64,000 bases of DNA from Metabacillus sp. KUDC1714 (GTDB taxonomy: Bacteria > Bacillota > Bacilli > Bacillales > Bacillaceae), in contig NZ_CP055263.1 of NCBI RefSeq assembly GCF_014217835.1, forward strand, positions 3,165,501-3,229,500, in the 5' to 3' direction. Both the position numbers and the translations under genes were made by a program. Under the pieces are notes generated by a model. The model saw only the letters and a list, made by a program, of their open reading frames with translations. It ran no database searches and was not told the origin of the DNA. Shown one piece after another: positions 45,433 to 54,145 of the stretch (positions within the stretch are counted from its first letter, which is position 1; each line of letters begins with the position of its first letter).

Positions 45433-46797
45433 ATGCTGAAAGCAAAGCAAATAGAAAATGAAAAGCAAACTAATTCCTCTCTATATAAAACGGTATGGAG
45501 GTGGCACTTTTACGCAGGTCTTATCCTCGCACCTTTTCTTATTATTCTAGCTGTTACCGGTTCAATATATTTATATAAACCTCAAATAGAGAATGTTATC
45601 TATAAAGATTTTTATGAGGTGGTTCCAAAAGGGGAGAGGGTTTCAGCATCAGAACAAATTAATGAAGTAAAAAAACAATACCCTGATGCTGTTGTGACAA
45701 TGTATCGGCCTGGAGAATCAGAAGATCGTTCTAGTGAAGTAAGTATTATGAATCTTGAAGAATCACTTACGATCTTTAGTGACCCTTATACAGGAAAAAT
45801 AATAGGAGAATTAAATAACGACGAACGAATTATGAACAAAATTGAAGAGTTCCATGGTGAGTTAATGGCTGGGACACTAGGTGACCGGATCGTTGAATTG
45901 GCGGCTTGTTGGGCAGTCATTCTCGTTATTACTGGATTTTATTTGTGGATTCCCAAAAAGAAATTTACGATTAATGGGGTGCTTGTTCCACGATTTAATA
46001 AAGGAAGAAAGATTCTCGTTAGAGACTTGCATGCTGTTCCTGCATACTGGATTATGGTAGGAATGCTTTTTTTAATTATGACAGGACTACCCTGGTCAGG
46101 ATTTTGGGGAAGTAATTTTCAAAATATAGCAACTCAGTCTGGAATGGGATATCCACCTTCTATTTGGACTGGTAGTGCTCCAATTTCAACTATCAAAACA
46201 AAGGACATAGCAGATGTACCATGGGCTGCTGAGAACTTAGACATACCTTCTTCTGAAGTAGATGGATTTATTCCATTATCAATAGATGAAGTTGTCACAA
46301 TAGCAGATCGGGAAGGAATTGATCCGAGCTACACAATTTATCTTCCTAGTGAGCCAACAGGAGTGTACACACTATCAGCTTATCCACCAAAAGCGCAGGA
46401 TGAGATTACGATGCATGTTGATCAGTATACAGGAGCAGTTTTATCTGACTATCGTTACGATAATTATGGATTTGTCGGAAAGATAGTGGCTATGGGAATT
46501 ACCTTACATAAAGGTACGCAGTTTGGGTGGTTTAATCAACTTATTAGTCTTATAATCTGCTGGGGAATTATTTTTGTATCTATGAGTGGCTATTATCTTT
46601 GGCTTGTTCGAAAAAAGAAACATGATATTAGTGCACCTAAAGCACCTAGTGCAAGGAAAATAAGAGCATTTTTCATTCTATTAATTGTACTTGGTATTTT
46701 ATTCCCATTGGTTGGATTGTCTCTTATTATCATTTGGTTAATAGATTGGTTGTTGATTCAAAGGATCCCAAGATTAAAGAAGATTTTTAATGCTTAA
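45433..46797 (+). CDS. PepSY-associated transmembrane protein
   Basis: 454 residues. Membrane helices at about 25-45, 155-175, 205-225, 375-395 and 415-440 surround an extracellular region with PepSY domains. Family features are VWRWHFYAGLILAPFLIILAVTGS, EEFHGELMAGTLGDRIVELAA, and GITLHKGTQFGWFNQLI. Such proteins are linked to iron or other metal reduction/uptake. AAGGAG precedes ATG. It overlaps the region of the next gene, forming a two-gene unit. Confidence 0.87.
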   Translation: MLKAKQIENEKQTNSSLYKTVWRWHFYAGLILAPFLIILAVTGSIYLYKPQIENVIYKDFYEVVPKGERVSASEQINEVKKQYPDAVVTMYRPGESEDRSSEVSIMNLEESLTIFSDPYTGKIIGELNNDERIMNKIEEFHGELMAGTLGDRIVELAACWAVILVITGFYLWIPKKKFTINGVLVPRFNKGRKILVRDLHAVPAYWIMVGMLFLIMTGLPWSGFWGSNFQNIATQSGMGYPPSIWTGSAPISTIKTKDIADVPWAAENLDIPSSEVDGFIPLSIDEVVTIADREGIDPSYTIYLPSEPTGVYTLSAYPPKAQDEITMHVDQYTGAVLSDYRYDNYGFVGKIVAMGITLHKGTQFGWFNQLISLIICWGIIFVSMSGYYLWLVRKKKHDISAPKAPSARKIRAFFILLIVLGILFPLVGLSLIIIWLIDWLLIQRIPRLKKIFNA

Positions 46798-46813
46798 AAG
46801 GGGAGAACATAGT

Positions 46814-47284
46814 ATGAGGAAAAAATTTATATCTATACTAACTATGTTATTTGTATTTTTATTAAGTGCATGTTCTAATCAACAGGCTGTCGAAAAGCTA
46901 TATGCACAGGAATCCCCCCTTAAAATAGAAGTGTTTATTCCGGAGTCGTTCTCTGCTAATAAAAAAGAGACCATAAAGGTACAGCTAAAACAAGATGGAA
47001 AACCATTGAAAGAAGCCGATTATGTCCATTTTGAGATTTGGAATCAAGAGGGTTCGGTCTATTATTCAATGGAATCAGCTATTGCAGAAGGAAACGGTAT
47101 ATATAGTTTAAGCAAGGATCTAGATGTAGAAGGTCTTTATTTTATTAAAGTACATGCTAGTAACAATGGTTCTATCATCACACCACAAAAGCAATTTGTT
47201 GTAGGAAAGTTAACTGAAAATGATGAGAAATTTTTAAATAAGGGAACAAAACTAGAAATCGAAGGCCATGAACATCACCACTAA
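46814..47284 (+). CDS. FixH/YtkA-like lipoprotein
   Basis: 156 residues, a lipoprotein with lipobox LLSAC (Cys about 20), then a beta-sandwich YtkA/FixH-like domain (about 35-135; LKIEVFIPESFSANKKE, GIYSLSKDLDVEGLYFIKVHAS). It ends in EGHEHHH, a likely metal-binding tail. ATG 46814 follows AAAGGGGAG. With the PepSY protein just upstream, a role in metal (copper or iron) handling at the membrane is plausible. Confidence 0.85.
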   Translation: MRKKFISILTMLFVFLLSACSNQQAVEKLYAQESPLKIEVFIPESFSANKKETIKVQLKQDGKPLKEADYVHFEIWNQEGSVYYSMESAIAEGNGIYSLSKDLDVEGLYFIKVHASNNGSIITPQKQFVVGKLTENDEKFLNKGTKLEIEGHEHHH

Positions 47285-47324
47285 TGCTATCTTAAACTCA
47301 TGTAAATGATATATTCTTTAACAA

Positions 47325-47513
47325 TCAAGGCGCGACCGTTGAAGCGTTGGTAATAATTACCGTGTTTTAAAGGACCAACTTTACAAGCATGAATAATACT
47401 TTTATTAAGAGAAAGATAAATGATTATCAATTGGGATATCCATTATCCAAACTAAATCAACGTTAATGAAGTGCCTTAAATCCTTGTCATTATTGGGTTT
47501 GAGGCGTTTTTTT
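47325..47513 (+). other. Intergenic unit with terminator, weakly like the small RNA units
   Basis: Begins with CAATCAAGGCGCGACC..TTGAAG, contains AAATGATTATCA near 47417 (a half Fur-box-like sequence), a GGATA/TATCC hairpin (about 47434-47448), and ends in a terminator: GCCTTAAATCC (47473-47483) pairing with GGGTTTGAGGC and seven T. Similarity to the units at 13040 and 14254 is slight and confined to the start region. A Fur-regulated small RNA is possible but speculative. Confidence 0.3.
47473..47513 (+). terminator. Terminator in the 47.4 kb intergenic region
   Basis: An 11-pair stem with three G-U pairs followed by seven T, about 190 bases past the lipoprotein stop. Confidence 0.75.
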
Positions 47514-47530
47514 ATAACCACAGTACCCAT

Positions 47531-47764
47531 GATAAGGAAAATTATTCGAACTACCATGATATATCCTTACGTTTAGCGAATCTGGGTGCACTCATTATTG
47601 GGATAATGTTTTACAGCGTCGACAAGGTATATGACAGTTCAAAAGTTGATGTACGATCTGAAAACATGTGTGCATTTAACCAAAGTATGGCGGATGATCT
47701 TAATTTGGAATCTATTATTTTGCCAGTTGGACAAGGGTTATCAATTGGTCGTGTGAAGGGATAG
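47531..47764 (+). pseudogene. O-methyltransferase (family 3), C-terminal remnant
   Basis: A 77-codon open frame with no start matches the C-terminal third of SAM-dependent O-methyltransferases: DKENY..Y, LANLGALIIG, KVYDSSKVDVRSENM, and LESIILPVGQGLSIGRVKG at the end. The usual GDNVxxSGKV motif is altered by small shifts (GIMFYSVDKV). The 5' two thirds are absent. Confidence 0.8.
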
Positions 47765-47946
47765 TATTAATAAGGATGAGGAAGGGTTACCGATTAGTTA
47801 TGGTAGTTGGTAGCTTTTTTTATTTTATATTTCTGAAACTAACAATACCAAACTGAATCTGGAGAATTAAGGATCAGTTAGATTAGTAGTCTATATTAGA
47901 ATTATGAAAATTTATTCTTCCACAAACGGGCAAGATTCTTGAATAA
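47722..47946 (+). repeat. 225 bp repeat carrying the end of an O-methyltransferase gene, copy 2
   Basis: Parallel to 39702-39924. It contains the last codons of the O-methyltransferase remnant, the terminator (GTTACCGATTA / TAGTTGGTAGC plus T, 47786-47823) and ~130 bases of shared flank. Confidence 0.75.
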
Positions 47947-47972
47947 CGCAACTCATGTGCCTTAGAAAGAAA

Positions 47973-48003
47973 GTCGTACCGTTTAAAAAAAGTTGCACCG
48001 TTT
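47973..48003 (+). promoter_or_regulatory. Direct repeat before the MerR-type gene
   Basis: GTCGTACCGTTT (47973-47984) and GTTGCACCGTTT (47992-48003) recur at a 19-base step, 45 bases before the MerR gene. A regulator site or promoter elements are possible. Confidence 0.4.
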
Positions 48004-48045
48004 CACCTCTTTGGATATGATCCAATTAATAGTAGGTGATTATTA

Positions 48046-48828
48046 GTGGATAATAATTTAATTCTAATAAAAGAGTTTAGCAAATTAACTGGCATAACTC
48101 GAAAGGCTTTGTATTTATATGATAATCATAATATTTTGAAACCTGTATTTATTCATCCGGATAATGGTTATCGATATTATGATCAGAATCAGCTATTAAC
48201 TGCTAAACGAATAAATTTGTTTAAACAGGCAGGATTCACTTTGAATGAAATCAGAGAAATTATGGATGGGAAATTATTAGATGATGAAATAAATAATTTA
48301 ATAGAAGAAAAGCTTCACCTAGAAATGGAAAAGATAAAAGCTGCTAATCAAGCAATAGATCAATTAGAGAACCTCCGCAATATGATTACTAACCCAAATA
48401 ACGTGGTTAAAAAAGCGTATTTAAAATCAATTATTGTATATGAATACAATTTAGAACCAAATGAAAATATATGTGTGGCGCTGAATCATTCAGAAGAATT
48501 TATTAAAGAACTAAATGTTAGAGCTAAAGAAAGAATTATCAAGTATAAACTGACAGATAATCAAATATACCCTGTTAGCATAGCTTTACAAGTAGAAAAT
48601 AAGGAATTAAATCAATCAGTAATCACAAGTTATTTTGGTTATGAAACGACACAGTTTTATTCTGAAATCAATCCTTATCAAGAAGAGTCAGTATTAAAGA
48701 TAAAAGAAATAATGGAAAATAGCGAATTAGAATTGTCTGGATCATATATATATGAACGAATATTAAACCCTGACGATTATCTATATTCATCAAAGCGCCT
48801 TTCGATATTTATTTTTCCTTCTAAGTAG
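48046..48828 (+). CDS. MerR-family regulator with effector-binding-type C-terminus
   Basis: 260 residues. N-terminal MerR HTH (about 8-75; IKEFSKLTGITRKALYLYDN, GYRYYDQNQL), a coiled-coil linker (about 80-115), then a ~140-residue C-terminal domain of the general BmrR ligand-binding type (ENICVALNHSEEFI..., YEYNLEP). The start is GTG with AGTAGGTG upstream. It lies 54 bases before a short-chain dehydrogenase, which it probably regulates. The ligand is unknown. Confidence 0.87.
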   Translation: MDNNLILIKEFSKLTGITRKALYLYDNHNILKPVFIHPDNGYRYYDQNQLLTAKRINLFKQAGFTLNEIREIMDGKLLDDEINNLIEEKLHLEMEKIKAANQAIDQLENLRNMITNPNNVVKKAYLKSIIVYEYNLEPNENICVALNHSEEFIKELNVRAKERIIKYKLTDNQIYPVSIALQVENKELNQSVITSYFGYETTQFYSEINPYQEESVLKIKEIMENSELELSGSYIYERILNPDDYLYSSKRLSIFIFPSK

Positions 48829-48882
48829 TTGACCTTACCCCTGGGTTAACCTTTACACTCTCTTTAAAAGGAGGGTATACAA

Positions 48883-49635
48883 GTGAAGAAAAATAATTAT
48901 GCATTAGTGACGGGGGCATCTAGAGGAATAGGGAAGGCAGTCGCAATCCAACTTGCAAATGATGGATTTAATATATTATTGCATTATAATCAAAACATTG
49001 AAAAAGCGAATGAGCTAAAAAAAGAAATTGAGTTAAGTGGTAGACAAGTGAAATTAATTCAAGGCGATTTTAATTCCAGTGAAGGAATTGAATTATTTAT
49101 TGAAAAAACGAAAAAATTGTTAAATGAAGAGAATGTATTACTGCATACAATCGTTCATAATGCAGGACATGCTACTTCAAATGGATTTGGCGAAGTGGAT
49201 TATGATGAGTTCAATCGACTATTTAATGCGAATGTGAAAGCGCCATATTTTATTACACAATCATTAATCGGATTTATAGAATTCAATGGTAGAATAATCA
49301 ACCTTTCATCAGGTGTGACACGTATCGCATTTCCACATATGTTGGTATATAGTATGACAAAAGGTGCTATTAATACGATGACATTCACACTAGCAAAAGA
49401 GTTAGGTGAAAAAGGAATTACGGTCAATTCTGTAATGCCGGGAATTATTAATACCGATTCAACTGCTAGCTGGCTACACACCGAGGAAGGCCAGAAGAGT
49501 GCAAAGAATATGAGCGCTTTAAAAAGAGAGGGTCAACCTGAAGAGATTGCAAATGTTGTTTCATTTCTAGCGAGTGAAAAAGCAAGTTTTATAACTGGTC
49601 ACAATATGGATGTAACTGGTGGAAGTCATTTGTAA
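48883..49635 (+). CDS. Short-chain dehydrogenase/reductase (FabG-like)
   Basis: 250 residues, classical SDR: cofactor motif TGASRGIGKA (11-20), HNAGHA, catalytic Ser in INLSSG and Y-x-x-x-K in YSMTK, and SV-MPG after it. The start is GTG preceded by AAGGAGGG. NADP(H) use is likely from the Arg in the glycine motif. Substrate unknown; probably the target of the MerR gene upstream. Confidence 0.92.
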   Translation: MKKNNYALVTGASRGIGKAVAIQLANDGFNILLHYNQNIEKANELKKEIELSGRQVKLIQGDFNSSEGIELFIEKTKKLLNEENVLLHTIVHNAGHATSNGFGEVDYDEFNRLFNANVKAPYFITQSLIGFIEFNGRIINLSSGVTRIAFPHMLVYSMTKGAINTMTFTLAKELGEKGITVNSVMPGIINTDSTASWLHTEEGQKSAKNMSALKREGQPEEIANVVSFLASEKASFITGHNMDVTGGSHL

Positions 49636-50238
49636 ATATCTAATTTGCATGAAATATTCTGTTTTATTGGTCAATCTTTTTTAGAAATAATAAACCTTAA
49701 TCTTTTGCAGAAGAATCCTATTTTGTAACTATTAGTGGCCATTAAAACCTTTAATTCCTGGTGTTAATGGTCTCAAATCTTTATTTTCTGATTAAAATTT
49801 GTTTATGTGATTGTTAATAGGGTTTGAACAATCGCTTTTTCAATAACAGAATCATCAACATTATCGATATATTCTGGTTTAAAGAAACCCAGCTAATCTT
49901 CACAAGTGAAGGTAGCTGGGTTTTAAAGTTGGATGTGCAAAATAGCTCTTAAACAAGTCAATTATCGGGGCAAAGTGACAAAAAAGTAGTGAAATATTTT
50001 CACAATAAGGCGTGTTTTTAGGATGGTGTCTTTTTCGTGTATTGGGACATATTCTTGATAAGAGAAGGGATTATTTTTAAGAGTCGAACTATAAGTTATT
50101 CAATTAATGAAGGCAGGATAGCACAATATTTTGCTTGCAGTTATAATGTTCAAAGACGGACATTTAATGGCTCCAATTCATCTGATGTTTACCAATGTCC
50201 TGTGTCCAAATATTCGGAAAAGGGAGGCGAGGTGTGTA
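49636..50238. other. Intergenic stretch between SDR and HxlR genes
   Basis: Holds a dyad GGCCATTAA / TTAATGGTC (about 49737-49772) and a strong terminator (49885-49924). Short frames at 50037-50238 lack signals and are not called. The HxlR promoter should lie in the last 150 bases. Confidence 0.5.
49885..49924 (+). terminator. Terminator upstream of the HxlR gene
   Basis: AAACCCAGCT..CTTCAC pairs with GTGAAG..AGCTGGGTTT over nearly 20 bases, ending in T. Confidence 0.82.
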
Positions 50239-50619
50239 ATGAAGAACCATGATAAGATTTACAACACTGCTGTAGAGGCAACTTTGGAGGTAATTGGCGG
50301 GAAGTGGAAACCTGTGATTCTCTTTCATCTAACTTTTGGTAAGAAACGTAACAATGAATTGAAAAGCTTGATACCCGTAATTACTCAAAAAATGTTAACG
50401 CAGCAACTTCGGGAGCTTGAAGAGGAAGGCGTCATCTTACGCATTTCTTACAATCAGGTTCCACCAAAAGTCGAGTATGAGTTGACAGACTATGGATGGA
50501 GTCTAAAGGAGATCCTGCATCTGATGTGTAGGTGGGGGGATTCGCATATAGAGAGAAAGTATGGAGGAAGGGCTACTGTACTTTCCAATCCACAGCTTAA
50601 AGACGTATATGATATATAA
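50239..50619 (+). CDS. HxlR-family regulator
   Basis: 126 residues from ATG 50239 (GGGAGGCGAGG upstream). The longer frame from 50131 has no family support. Winged helix features: VIGGKWKPVILFHLTFGKKR, ITQKMLTQQLRELEEEGVI, VEYELTDYGWSL. HxlR proteins sense aldehydes, quinones or redox stress, often through a Cys. It converges with the PRISE-type reductase gene, whose promoter has an HxlR-like site. Confidence 0.9.
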   Translation: MKNHDKIYNTAVEATLEVIGGKWKPVILFHLTFGKKRNNELKSLIPVITQKMLTQQLRELEEEGVILRISYNQVPPKVEYELTDYGWSLKEILHLMCRWGDSHIERKYGGRATVLSNPQLKDVYDI

Positions 50620-50646
50620 GAAGCCGACATATAAGGCCGGCTTTTC
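50620..50646. terminator. Shared terminator between HxlR and reductase genes
   Basis: GAAGCCG..CGGCTTTTC hairpin with seven to nine pairs lying between two convergent stops. Confidence 0.65.
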
Positions 50647-50648
50647 AT

Positions 50649-51719
50649 TTATGGGATAACTTTGCGTTTACGGAAGTCGTCGAAGATGTTCATAAACATC
50701 GCTTCGGTATCGACATATTCATGAAAACCTAAGCGACGGGCCTTAGTTCCGTCGGCGAAGAAATCGTAATCCCAAGAGAACACAAAATCACCGAATTGCC
50801 AGGAGGAAACGTCTTTATAGGAATGCTGAGCAAGCCCATGTTTCTCAACTATTTTATTCCAAAGTTGCTCCTTGTCCGCCATGACAACGTCCAGTGACAT
50901 CTGCAGCGGAGGCGCTGTTTCCAATCCGAAGTAGTGAGCAATTTTCGGCCATAATTCATTCCAGCGGAACAGGTCGCCATTCGTGATGTTGAATGCCTGA
51001 TTGGCACAACGCTCTTCAGTCGCTGCCCATACTGTTGCCTTCGCAAGAAGCCCCGCATCTGTCATCTCCAATAGGCTGTCATAAGCACCCGGTTTTCCCG
51101 GAAACCGCAGCGGAAGTCCAAGCTCCTTCGAAATTGACGCATAGATCGCAATAACCATGGCGAGGTTCATCGGATTTCCAAGCGAGAATCCGCAGACTAC
51201 AGAAGGACGGAGCGCAGACCAAGTCCAATCCTTACCTGTTTGCCTTTGTTCTAAGAAATCTTGCTGATCAACATTGAACTCTGGCGGCATATGGTTAGCG
51301 TCTGTCTCACGAGCCGGGGTCTTGAACGGGCCGAGATGTGCGCCGTATACCTTGTATCCCTGCATCAAACTGACATGTTTTAACCCTGCCGCGATTGGCT
51401 CGATCGCTTCTACAGTGTTCACTAGCATGGCGAGGTTGGGTTGAACAAGTTCGGCCCAAGTTGGACGGTCCTGATAGGCGGCATAGAAGATGTGTGTTAC
51501 CTCAGTTAATCCACTTAATTTCTCGCGGGTGTCGTCGATATTGAGGAGATCCGCAGCCACATACCGGACACGGTCAACAGATTTTCCGCCTCGTCGCGAT
51601 ACGCCGATCACGTCCCAATCAGGGAGAGTAATAAGGTGATCAATGAGGTTGCGACCGATGACACCATTTGCACCTACGACCAAGGCAACTTTGCGTGTTT
51701 TTTGGGATTCATTATTCAT
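50649..51719 (-). CDS. PRISE-type NAD(P)H-dependent reductase (SDR)
   Basis: 356 residues from ATG 51719 (AAGGAG upstream; ATG 51755 is discounted). Extended SDR with VVGANGVIGRNLIDHL (about 13-28) and family patterns VIGVSRR, YKVYGAHLGPFKTPARE, EFNVDQQDFLEQRQ and WSALRPSVVCGFSLGNPMNL. These match progesterone 5-beta-reductase/iridoid-synthase-like (PRISE) enzymes, which reduce enones. Base use is clearly more GC-rich than neighbours. That suggests transfer from another source. The HxlR gene next to it may regulate it. Confidence 0.88.
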   Translation of the reverse strand: MNNESQKTRKVALVVGANGVIGRNLIDHLITLPDWDVIGVSRRGGKSVDRVRYVAADLLNIDDTREKLSGLTEVTHIFYAAYQDRPTWAELVQPNLAMLVNTVEAIEPIAAGLKHVSLMQGYKVYGAHLGPFKTPARETDANHMPPEFNVDQQDFLEQRQTGKDWTWSALRPSVVCGFSLGNPMNLAMVIAIYASISKELGLPLRFPGKPGAYDSLLEMTDAGLLAKATVWAATEERCANQAFNITNGDLFRWNELWPKIAHYFGLETAPPLQMSLDVVMADKEQLWNKIVEKHGLAQHSYKDVSSWQFGDFVFSWDYDFFADGTKARRLGFHEYVDTEAMFMNIFDDFRKRKVIP

Positions 51720-51785
51720 AGTTTTGCAGCTCCTTCTGTACTGTGCTTTGTTCACTGTTATTTTGCATCAAGGAACCACACTTGA

Positions 51786-51808
51786 GAAGTACGCACTTTG
51801 AAGTACCA
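51786..51808 (-). promoter_or_regulatory. Candidate HxlR operator upstream of the reductase
   Basis: AAGTACGCACTTTGAAGTACC has an AAGT/ACTT dyad and a repeated AAGTAC, resembling HxlR/YodB-type sites, about 70-90 bases before the reductase start. Confidence 0.4.
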
Positions 51809-51970
51809 TAAGCACTTTTTTGTAATCCAGTAGTGCTCTTAAGACAAATATTTGGTAGTAATAACATAAAATATCCTTCATTTAGATATAATGCTAGTTT
51901 TACTAAATTGTTATATAATCCCATAGCTTTGTGCAGTTTAACTGCATAAGGCACGACTGCCTGTGCGCAT

Positions 51971-52003
51971 AAAAAGCCCCTCTCAATTGAGAAGGGCTTT
52001 TTA
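51971..52003 (+). terminator. Terminator-like hairpin without a clear gene
   Basis: AAAAAGCCCCTCTC pairs with GAGAAGGGCTTTTT (one mismatch). No gene precedes it on the plus strand; 51809-51970 and 52004-52190 hold nothing recognised. Confidence 0.7.
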
Positions 52004-52200
52004 TGTCGATTTCACTCTACAAAGTGTGAATAAATAATCTATTAAAATTTTATCCTTTTTTAGTTCTATAAAAGATGTAATTATCCAAATATCTAATTGT
52101 AGTATTCATAGGGCGGAGCCTATTTTTTCTACTTTACAATTATTAACTTAATCTTTACGCCAGGAAAATATTAAGTTAACAATCTATCAGTATATTATTA

Positions 52201-52234
52201 GTTGAATACAAGTTGAATACAATTTGAATACCAA
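52201..52234 (+). promoter_or_regulatory. Three tandem 11-base repeats before phnD
   Basis: GTTGAATACAA, GTTGAATACAA and TTTGAATACCAA follow at an 11-base step, one helical turn apart, as for response-regulator sites such as PhoP. They are about 170 bases before the phnD start. The stretch 52235-52403 has no recognised riboswitch. Confidence 0.5.
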
Positions 52235-52403
52235 GAGAGGTGAGAGCAAATCAAATCTCAATTTTTACATAGCTGAGAAGAAATTAGTAGGTTAATTAGT
52301 GGTTTAAAAAGTGAAGTTTCAAAGTTTTTAAGAGTCTACCAAAAACGAAGTAAGTGGCCCATTTAATGATTGTTAAATTAACTCTAAGAAGGAGATAAAC
52401 AAA

Positions 52404-53339
52404 ATGATGAAAATATTATCAAAATTCTTTCTAACAGTAGGACTTATATCCACTTTAGCAGCGTGTGGGAATGGAGCGAGTTCATCATCTTCTGCTTCCG
52501 CTGATACAGCAAACAAGGGGTGGCCAGAAGAACTGACGTTAGTTCAAATGCCTAATGAAAACAATCCAAATGCAGCTTCTATGCATACAGCATTGAGAGA
52601 TCACCTTTCTAAAGAATTAGGAATTGAAGTGAAAGAATTTGAAGGTGGCAGCTATGCTGTTGGAATTGAAGCTCTAGCAAGTGGGAATTTAGATGTTATG
52701 CTCGCTAGTCCAATGAGCTATTACCAAGCAAATCAACTGGCGGGAGCGGAATTGTTAGTTACTCCTCAAGTAGAGGGCTATGAATATTACACGGCTTTTA
52801 TTACTAAAAAGGATAATAAAGAAATCAACAATATGGAGGATTTAAAAGGAAAGAACTTCGCGTTTGTTAATGCAGCCTCTTCTTCAGGATATCTTTATCC
52901 AAAAGGAACCCTGGTTCAAGAGTTTAATCTAGATCCAGATTCAGTTGAGCAGTCAGGCTACTTTTTTGAAAATGTTACCTTTTCAGAATCTCATCCAAAT
53001 AGTGTCATGGGTGTAATGATGGGTGACTTTGATGCAGCGGCAGTGGCTATTGGTCAGCTTGATAGTATGATTGAGGCAGGAACAATTAAGGAAGATGACT
53101 TCAAAATTATCGGACAAACACAGAACATTCCTGATGCTTCTTATATTGTTCGCGGAGATTTACCTGAAGATTTTAAAAATGCCTTAAAGGATGCGTTTGT
53201 ATCATTTGAAGATGAGAAATATTTTGAAGCCGTCCATAATGATCCAAAGGCTCGTTTTATAGCTACTGAACAAGACTATTATGATCCTACTATTGAAATG
53301 CTAGATGCTATTAATGCGTTAGAGGAAGAAGCGAAATGA
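52404..53339 (+). CDS. phnD: Phosphonate/phosphite-type ABC binding lipoprotein
   Basis: 311 residues, a PhnD-family lipoprotein with lipobox LAAC near residue 20 and a Ser/Ala-rich linker. The mature domain shows the PhnD fold pattern: LVQMPNENNPNAASMHTALR, EGGSYAVGIEALASGNLDV, KGKNFAFVNAASSSGYLYP. GAAGGAGATA precedes the ATG pair at 52404/52407. It binds a phosphonate or phosphate-containing ligand for the importer that follows. Its stop overlaps the ATP-binding gene by four bases. Confidence 0.92.
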   Translation: MMKILSKFFLTVGLISTLAACGNGASSSSSASADTANKGWPEELTLVQMPNENNPNAASMHTALRDHLSKELGIEVKEFEGGSYAVGIEALASGNLDVMLASPMSYYQANQLAGAELLVTPQVEGYEYYTAFITKKDNKEINNMEDLKGKNFAFVNAASSSGYLYPKGTLVQEFNLDPDSVEQSGYFFENVTFSESHPNSVMGVMMGDFDAAAVAIGQLDSMIEAGTIKEDDFKIIGQTQNIPDASYIVRGDLPEDFKNALKDAFVSFEDEKYFEAVHNDPKARFIATEQDYYDPTIEMLDAINALEEEAK

Positions 53340-54145
53340 ATCCATTATTATCAATAAAAAATTTAGTTAAAGTCTATGGTAAAGATACACGTGCTTTGAA
53401 TGGAATAACTTTAGATTTTTACCCAGGTGAATTTATTGTTGTCATTGGTCCATCTGGTGCAGGAAAGTCCACATTTATCCGTTGCATCAATCGCCTTGTG
53501 AACCCGTCCGAAGGGAAAATTATATTCGACGGGCAGCATCTCGAGAAACTTAGTGGGCGGAAGCTAAGAAAAGAAAGGTCCAAAATTGGGATGATTTTTC
53601 AGCATTATAACTTGGTTGGCAGAACGAATGTGATTAAAAATGTTCTTCATGGCCAATTAAGCAGCACTCCATTATACAAGAGCTTGCTAGGGCTCTATCG
53701 CCATGAGGATAAGCAAGAAGCTGTTGAACTTCTAAAAAAAGTGGGTCTTCAAGACCAAATATATAAACGAGCAGATGAGCTTTCTGGGGGGCAAATGCAG
53801 CGGGTTGGAATTTGTCGAGCAATTTTACAGAGACCAAAGCTGTTGCTCGCGGACGAGCCGATTGCGTCACTGGACCCGCTCTCTGCCAATATTGTCATGC
53901 AGCAGCTACATACGATTTCTTTAGAGAAGAAATTAACCTGTATAGTGAATCTCCACCAAGTGGACTACGCCAAAAAGTATGCCACACGAATTATTGGGAT
54001 TAAAAAAGGGGCGGTTGTTTTTGATGGAGCCCCATCTCGATTAACGGATGCAATGATTCAAGAAATCTATGAAGGAAAAGAATCACAAATGACGCTTCAG
54101 GGTAAGAGTGGAATGCAATTGGCTGTGGGGCAAAACGATGAATAG
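53336..54145 (+). CDS. phnC: Phosphonate-type ABC importer ATP-binding protein
   Basis: 269 residues with Walker A GPSGAGKS (about 39), signature LSGGQMQRV and Walker B LLLADEPIASLDP, plus the switch His in NLHQVDYA. It has the length and form of PhnC. It overlaps phnD by four bases and the next gene by eight. Confidence 0.94.
   Translation: MNPLLSIKNLVKVYGKDTRALNGITLDFYPGEFIVVIGPSGAGKSTFIRCINRLVNPSEGKIIFDGQHLEKLSGRKLRKERSKIGMIFQHYNLVGRTNVIKNVLHGQLSSTPLYKSLLGLYRHEDKQEAVELLKKVGLQDQIYKRADELSGGQMQRVGICRAILQRPKLLLADEPIASLDPLSANIVMQQLHTISLEKKLTCIVNLHQVDYAKKYATRIIGIKKGAVVFDGAPSRLTDAMIQEIYEGKESQMTLQGKSGMQLAVGQNDE

Noticed and set aside
50037..50252. Short frames just upstream of the HxlR gene
   Set aside because: No start signals or family features; the HxlR gene has a clear start at 50239 with GGGAGGCGAGG.
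52235..52403. Possible riboswitch in the phnD leader
   Set aside because: No known riboswitch core or terminator/antiterminator pair could be recognised.
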